Below are positions 17,124 to 21,313 of a DNA stretch of 21,313 nucleotides, in pieces. This DNA comes from Bacteroidota bacterium (GTDB taxonomy: Bacteria; Bacteroidota; Ignavibacteria; Kapaibacteriales; UBA2268). The stretch lies in the NCBI GenBank assembly GCA_027371665.1, contig DAHXMP010000268.1:1-21313 (forward strand), written 5' to 3'. Every line of letters begins with the position of its first letter. Positions within the stretch are counted from its first letter, which is position 1. Made by a program: the position numbers and the translations under genes. The notes below the pieces were generated by a model. It was not told where the DNA came from, made no database searches, and saw nothing but the letters and a program-made list of their open reading frames with translations.

Positions 17124-18452
17124 ATGCACGATAAATATAATCCAAAAAATAAAGTCTATATAGAAACATACGGCTGCCAGATGAATTTCAGCGATACGGA
17201 AATTGTATCGGCAATATTATCAGAGTCTGGTTATTCAATTACCGATAATCCTGATACAGCCGATGTGATTTTGCTGAATACATGCTCCGTAAGAGATAAT
17301 GCCGAAAGAAAAATTCACGAAAGATTGATTCATCTCAAAAGATATAAAAAGAAGAATAAACATCTCCTCCTTGGTATTATCGGTTGTATGGCAGAAAGAC
17401 TGAGAACAAAATTTCTCGATGAAAAGCAGATTGTTGATTTTGTTGTTGGTCCAGATGAATACCGTAAGGTACCCCAATTAATTGAAAATGCTAACGAGGG
17501 AGAAAGAGGAATTGCCGTGAAACTCAGCCGGGTTGAAACTTACGACGATATCGTACCGTTAAGGACGAGCGGTTCGTTTGCCTGGCTTTCCATCATGCGT
17601 GGCTGTGATAAATTCTGTTCTTTTTGTGTCGTACCTTACACGCGGGGGCGGGAGCGCTCGAGAAGCCTCGAATCTCTATTAAAGGAAATTGAAAGGCTCA
17701 GGGGTGATGGCTTCAAAGAGATTATGGTTCTCGGACAGAATGTAAATAGCTATAAAGACCTGTCATCAGGTACCGATTTTGCGGATTTGCTTGCAGCCGC
17801 CGCAAAGACTGCACCCGGTATTCGTTTCAGGTATATGACATCGCACCCTGTGGATATGAGTGATAAATTAATCGAAACGATGGCCGAACATGATAATGTC
17901 TGCAAATTTATACATCTGCCTGTTCAGTCAGGCTCGGATAGAATATTGAAACTGATGAACCGGGGCTATACTGTAGAACATTATCTCGACAGGATAAAAA
18001 AAATTAAAGAACTTATGCCCGGCTGTTCCATTTCGACAGATATTATTGCCGGCTATCCAACCGAAACAGTTGAGGACCACAAGGCAACACTCGATATTTT
18101 GAGCGAAGTCGGCTATGACGGTGCCTTTATGTTTAAGTATTCTCCAAGAGAACATACAAAAGCATACAATCAAAATGACGATGTCCCCGATGAAGAAAAG
18201 ACTCGACGCCTTAATGAGATAATAGAACTGCAACACAAAATCTCTGGAAAATTAAATAAAGCTGAAATAGGAAAAATCCACCCGGTTATAGTTGAATCAA
18301 TGAGTAAGAAAAGCAAACTCGATTGGCAGGGAAGAACAGATACGAATAAGGTTGTTGTTTTTCCAGCATATCATGGAATAAAGGAAGGGGACACTGTCAG
18401 TGTAAAAATAGAGAGAAGTACATCAGCTACATTGTTTGGTAAAGTAGTATAA
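17124..18452 (+). CDS. miaB: tRNA-2-methylthio-N6-dimethylallyladenosine synthase MiaB
   Basis: This 442-residue radical SAM methylthiotransferase adds a methylthio group to isopentenyladenosine at position 37 of tRNAs that read codons starting with U. The N-terminal UPF0004 domain has the three cluster cysteines Cys18 (YGCQMN), Cys54 (NTCSVR) and Cys88 (IGCMAE). The radical SAM domain carries CxxxCxxC at Cys161, Cys165 and Cys168 in MRGCDKFCSFCVVPYTRGRE, the MiaB-type signature rather than RimO or MtaB. A TRAM domain spans about 378-442. The ATG at 17124 starts just ahead of the first conserved strand (VYIETYGCQMN). The gene lies 212 bases downstream of the large secreted-protein gene in an AT-rich gap, so it probably has its own promoter. 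It faces the glycosyltransferase gene across a 26-base gap. Confidence 0.97.
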   Translation: MHDKYNPKNKVYIETYGCQMNFSDTEIVSAILSESGYSITDNPDTADVILLNTCSVRDNAERKIHERLIHLKRYKKKNKHLLLGIIGCMAERLRTKFLDEKQIVDFVVGPDEYRKVPQLIENANEGERGIAVKLSRVETYDDIVPLRTSGSFAWLSIMRGCDKFCSFCVVPYTRGRERSRSLESLLKEIERLRGDGFKEIMVLGQNVNSYKDLSSGTDFADLLAAAAKTAPGIRFRYMTSHPVDMSDKLIETMAEHDNVCKFIHLPVQSGSDRILKLMNRGYTVEHYLDRIKKIKELMPGCSISTDIIAGYPTETVEDHKATLDILSEVGYDGAFMFKYSPREHTKAYNQNDDVPDEEKTRRLNEIIELQHKISGKLNKAEIGKIHPVIVESMSKKSKLDWQGRTDTNKVVVFPAYHGIKEGDTVSVKIERSTSATLFGKVV

Positions 18453-18478
18453 AAGCCAAGTTTGAGTTAATCAATTTG

Positions 18479-19678
18479 TTAATTCTTAATAAGTTCTTCT
18501 ATGATTTCATCCAATACCGAAAAAACGGCTTCCCATGTATGATTTGCTTTTACATAAGCTCTTGCATTTGAGCCGATATGTGCTCTAAGGTTCTCATCTT
18601 CCAATAAAGTATTTGCATATTGAATAAAATCATTGTTATTATTTGCTATAAAACCGTTAGCTCCGTTTTGAATGTCAATTCCCCTTGCACCGCTTTTGGT
18701 AGTTACTACAGAACATCCGCAAGCCATTGCCTCCATAATCTTATTCTGAATGCCTGAACCACCTTCATGAGGATGAAGAAATACAGAGGCATTTTGATAA
18801 TATGGAATAATGTCTTTAACGTTAGAATGAATCTCAATACTTTCACTTTTACATTTTAAAATTTCTTTGTGAGGATTCGCTCCGGCAATAATTAACCTGG
18901 CATCAGGATTCTTTTTTTTGATTCCCGGGAAAATATCATTTACAATTTTTTTTACCATCAGCACATTAACCCAGAAATCAAGCTTACCTGTAAACAACAA
19001 TGTGCTTTTAAGATTTTTTTCTGTAGAAGGTACATACTTATCTGTATCAACACCGTTCGTGAGTAGCCTAATATCGGCTTTGGGATTCAGAGATTTCATA
19101 ATTTTAACATCTTCGTTCGTAACGAGAGTTGTTATATCGAAAAAACGAGTTATTCCTGCTTCATACTTTTTCATTTTATGCGTTTCATAAAAGCGAATTG
19201 TTTTTTCACGTAAATTTTTGGTTGCCTGATATGTTCTTCCCTGGTAAAGCGTTCTGCAATCTTCGGCTAAAAGTATTTTTTTACAGTTGAAATTTTTAAC
19301 ATATTCGGCAGTCCTCAGAAAAAAGCTGATGACAAGGTCAATTCGATTTTCTGAAGTTATTTGTTCGACTTTTTTCCCAAACTTTCCGTTTCTGAAATAA
19401 TTTATTTCAAGTGGTTTCCCAAGGGGAGAAAAAAAGCCTGCAGATAAATATGCCTTTGCTTTATTAATTTGAAAAGCAAAAGATTCGACATTTATTTTTC
19501 TCAATTCATTAATATAATCTTCTTTAATTTCCAAACCTCTGTCAAAGCTGACAAGATATACCTTGTTTTTTTTTGCAAGATGTTTGATAATATTATAAGA
19601 CTTAATTCTGTCACCTCCAATTAAAGGATATGGAAAGTGTGCAGTCGTAAATAATATGTTTAATCCTTTAGTTGACAT
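18479..19678 (-). CDS. Family 4 glycosyltransferase (GT-B fold, Stp1-like)
   Basis: The protein has 399 residues. The N-terminal half has the GT4 acceptor-domain start (LNILFTTAHFPYPLIGGDRIKSYNIIKHLA, residues 6-35), including the glycine-rich loop. The C-terminal donor domain holds LLFTGKLDFWVNV at 227-239, ARLIIAGANP at 260-269 and HEGGSGIQNKIMEAMACG at 304-321. This layout resembles sugar transferases of the Stp1 type found with exopolysaccharide loci. The first glutamate of the E-x7-E motif is not in its usual place: Ser308 occupies it, while Glu316 is present. It likely transfers a nucleotide-activated sugar to a glycan or lipid acceptor in the cytoplasm; donor and acceptor are unknown. 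It starts six bases after the radical SAM gene and is almost certainly co-transcribed with it. Confidence 0.88.
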   Translation of the reverse strand: MSTKGLNILFTTAHFPYPLIGGDRIKSYNIIKHLAKKNKVYLVSFDRGLEIKEDYINELRKINVESFAFQINKAKAYLSAGFFSPLGKPLEINYFRNGKFGKKVEQITSENRIDLVISFFLRTAEYVKNFNCKKILLAEDCRTLYQGRTYQATKNLREKTIRFYETHKMKKYEAGITRFFDITTLVTNEDVKIMKSLNPKADIRLLTNGVDTDKYVPSTEKNLKSTLLFTGKLDFWVNVLMVKKIVNDIFPGIKKKNPDARLIIAGANPHKEILKCKSESIEIHSNVKDIIPYYQNASVFLHPHEGGSGIQNKIMEAMACGCSVVTTKSGARGIDIQNGANGFIANNNNDFIQYANTLLEDENLRAHIGSNARAYVKANHTWEAVFSVLDEIIEELIKN

Positions 19679-19684
19679 CTAATT

Positions 19685-20785
19685 TTAAAAACTATTTAAA
19701 ACAATTCTTTTTTTAATCAGCCTGAAAATCGAGGAAGGCTGTAACAAAATACTTACAGATAAGAAACATTCGTGAGTGCAGAGGCAATTGCTATACTGAA
19801 TTTCTTCCCTGATTTGCTTAGCACGGTGGCTGTTCCAAAGTTCAGGCAGATTATAATCAAAATCGCGGACATTTCCGAAAGACACATCGAGCGATTCGCA
19901 GGGCCTGACTTCACCATCGTTAAAAATCACTCCTGCAAGGCTCCCTGCGGCACAACAGCCTCCTTTACGTTTGGATTCGGAAATTTCAGTTATAATATCT
20001 CTTCTTAAAGAATTTTTTGCAGTCAGCCACTTTCCAATACTATGTCCCCTATCCCCGACGAATCTATTATTTTTAATTCTTAGGTTTATGACATCATTCG
20101 CTTTTTTATATGATTCAAGCTCATTATTTCCGGCAATAACTTCAGAACCTGAACCTCTCACTATATTCACCATCCACTCACCATCGGGAAGAAGAATTTC
20201 AACCAGTTTCGATAAATCTTCAATCTCAAGATAATTATTCCGCGAAATAGTTGTTATCAATGAAATATCTAATTGATGGTGTTTTTTCCTTAACTCTCGT
20301 AAAATGCGAATTGTTTTTACGGCATTCAAATAAGCATCGCTATTCCTTCTTATCCTGTTGTGTGTATATTCCAAACCGTCGAGGGATACGTCAATCCTAA
20401 AAGGAGTGTCCCTGTGTTCTGAAAGAATATTAACTGCTTTCCTTCTTATTAAATCGGAATCGAAGCCGGAAGTCGGTATATCGAGCCTTTTTATTTTTGA
20501 ATTTTTGATAAATACTCTGATAATATCTTCCAAATCATCCCTCATAAAAGCTTCTCCTCCTGTAACAGAAAGGAAATTTATTCTGGAAATAGACTTTGAA
20601 AGCTTTTCGTATTCATCGAATGTAAGAAATTTATTTGTGATATTCTTTTTCTTCCAGTCTTTTGTGTACCAGCAGTGGAGACAATTGTTAGGGCATTTGT
20701 CGCTGACGAATAAAATAATATAAGGAGGTGTCCTTAGAATGCCCGATAATAGATTTGTTGCTTTTGTATTTAAAAAATTTCTCAT
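19685..20785 (-). CDS. Radical SAM protein with SPASM-like C-terminal cysteines
   Basis: The protein has 366 residues. The radical SAM cluster motif CxxxCxxC is Cys31, Cys35 and Cys38 (DKCPNNCLHCWY), and the S-adenosylmethionine-binding TGGE is at 75-78. VSLDG at 133-137 is the usual strand of the MoaA/AlbA/SPASM branch. The C-terminal part has Cys277, Cys278, Cys296 (VRPCESLD), Cys334, Cys336 and Cys340 (NCLCTHEC), a SPASM-like set for auxiliary iron-sulfur clusters. Such proteins modify ribosomal peptides, mature enzymes or act on sugars and lipids; the substrate cannot be read from the sequence and no small precursor peptide gene is visible next to it. Its ATG overlaps the stop of the SDR gene by four bases (ATGA), and the glycosyltransferase follows six bases after its own stop. 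No Shine-Dalgarno sequence is seen, so translational coupling is likely. Confidence 0.9.
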   Translation of the reverse strand: MRNFLNTKATNLLSGILRTPPYIILFVSDKCPNNCLHCWYTKDWKKKNITNKFLTFDEYEKLSKSISRINFLSVTGGEAFMRDDLEDIIRVFIKNSKIKRLDIPTSGFDSDLIRRKAVNILSEHRDTPFRIDVSLDGLEYTHNRIRRNSDAYLNAVKTIRILRELRKKHHQLDISLITTISRNNYLEIEDLSKLVEILLPDGEWMVNIVRGSGSEVIAGNNELESYKKANDVINLRIKNNRFVGDRGHSIGKWLTAKNSLRRDIITEISESKRKGGCCAAGSLAGVIFNDGEVRPCESLDVSFGNVRDFDYNLPELWNSHRAKQIREEIQYSNCLCTHECFLSVSILLQPSSIFRLIKKRIVLNSF

Positions 20786-21313
20786 CGTGTTTTAATAATT
20801 AAATCGGAAACAAACTCAGGCATAAGTTTAAAAAAGATATATTTCATTTTGTTTAAAATTCCGGGTATAATTATATGTTTACCCTTGAATAATTTTTTTA
20901 AAGCATATTTTGCAACGAAATCAGGTGAATTTTTTCCTGATTCATTTTGGTAACTTACACCTGCCGCAGAATCAAAATTCGTATGAGTCTTGCCGGGGCA
21001 AAGTATGCTTACATTAATTTTTGTTCCCCGATATTCAAACTCCAGTGATTTTGAAAGAGACAATACAAAAGATTTAGTTGCAGCATAAACAGCCCATCCG
21101 GAGCTTTTCCTGAAAGCGAGAGTCGAAGAAACATTTATAATATTTAATTTATTTTTTTCATTTAATCTGCAAATGATGAGTTTGGATAACATTGTAACAG
21201 CAATCGTATTAAGATTAATTATTTCTATTTCTTTTGTTAGGTCTGTAAACGAAAAATTTCCATGAACACCGGCACCTGCATTGTTGATTAACAAATCAGG
21301 ATAGATTGAATTA
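20782..21313 (-). CDS. Short-chain dehydrogenase/reductase, N-terminus cut by window edge
   Basis: The frame is open to the right edge. The true start and the TGxxxGxG cofactor motif lie outside, leaving 176 visible residues. The visible part has the classical SDR motifs: LLINNAGAG (the NNAG strand), the catalytic serine in NVSST, the Y-x-x-x-K pair in YAATKSF, and a CPG-x-x-x-T segment after it. The protein is therefore probably an active NAD(P)-dependent oxidoreductase of the DltE-like classical type. The C-terminus has a hydrophobic, basic stretch (MKYIFFKLMPEF), which may bring it to the membrane. It overlaps the radical SAM start by four bases and is the first visible gene of that operon. 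The substrate is unknown. Confidence 0.9.
   Translation of the reverse strand, partial: NSIYPDLLINNAGAGVHGNFSFTDLTKEIEIINLNTIAVTMLSKLIICRLNEKNKLNIINVSSTLAFRKSSGWAVYAATKSFVLSLSKSLEFEYRGTKINVSILCPGKTHTNFDSAAGVSYQNESGKNSPDFVAKYALKKLFKGKHIIIPGILNKMKYIFFKLMPEFVSDLIIKTR

Noticed and set aside
18453..18478. Bidirectional terminator between miaB and the glycosyltransferase gene
   Set aside because: The convergent gap is only 26 bases and shows no stem of useful length.
20358..20723. 121-residue plus-strand frame inside the radical SAM gene
   Set aside because: It is antisense to a gene with clear catalytic motifs; no independent support.

Overview
The window is AT-rich DNA from a bacterium that is most likely in the Fibrobacteres-Chlorobi-Bacteroidetes group. 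The main evidence is a set of large secreted proteins ending in type IX secretion (T9SS) C-terminal sorting domains: the YPNP motif, then a terminal stretch with a PSG-x-YF motif and a basic or hydrophobic tail. A DUF3127-type small protein, common in that group, supports this. The mix of IgGFc-binding-like, ASH/choice-of-anchor-D, FN3 and BNR repeat architectures is reminiscent of Ignavibacteria or Kapabacteria-like lineages, but that finer placement is inference. No rRNA, tRNA, CRISPR array, insertion sequence or phage gene was seen.

Layout. From 1 to about 12.35 kb every gene lies on the minus strand. In transcription order these are: a 1363-residue M6-type metalloprotease with eight FN3-like repeats and a T9SS tail; mnmE (tRNA modification GTPase); a 129-residue unknown protein; a DUF3127 OB-fold-like protein; a two-domain ASH-like secreted protein whose sorting tail is frameshifted; an IgGFc-binding-like secreted protein with an intact tail; an NfeD/ClpP-class membrane serine protease; and a TPR protein that runs off the left edge. 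A 318-base AT-rich gap at 12.36-12.67 kb separates this block from two plus-strand genes. These are a 1412-residue secreted protein (BNR propeller, about eight ASH-like modules, T9SS-like tail) and miaB (tRNA methylthiotransferase). From 18.48 kb to the right edge a compact minus-strand operon holds an SDR oxidoreductase (cut by the edge), a radical SAM/SPASM protein and a family-4 glycosyltransferase.

How the genes work together. Two tRNA modification genes (mnmE at U34 of the anticodon, miaB at A37) sit among four predicted cell-surface or secreted T9SS cargo proteins. No T9SS machinery gene is present here. The IgGFc-like and ASH-like genes are neighbours 34 bases apart and share an almost identical segment of about 70 bp coding the sorting tail, which suggests recent duplication or gene conversion. 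A one-base insertion in one copy destroys that tail. The SDR-radical SAM-GT4 operon is tightly packed (4-base overlap, then a 6-base gap) and is the best candidate for an uncharacterised pathway. Its product cannot be told from the sequence. Most of the window otherwise looks like ordinary genome of this group.
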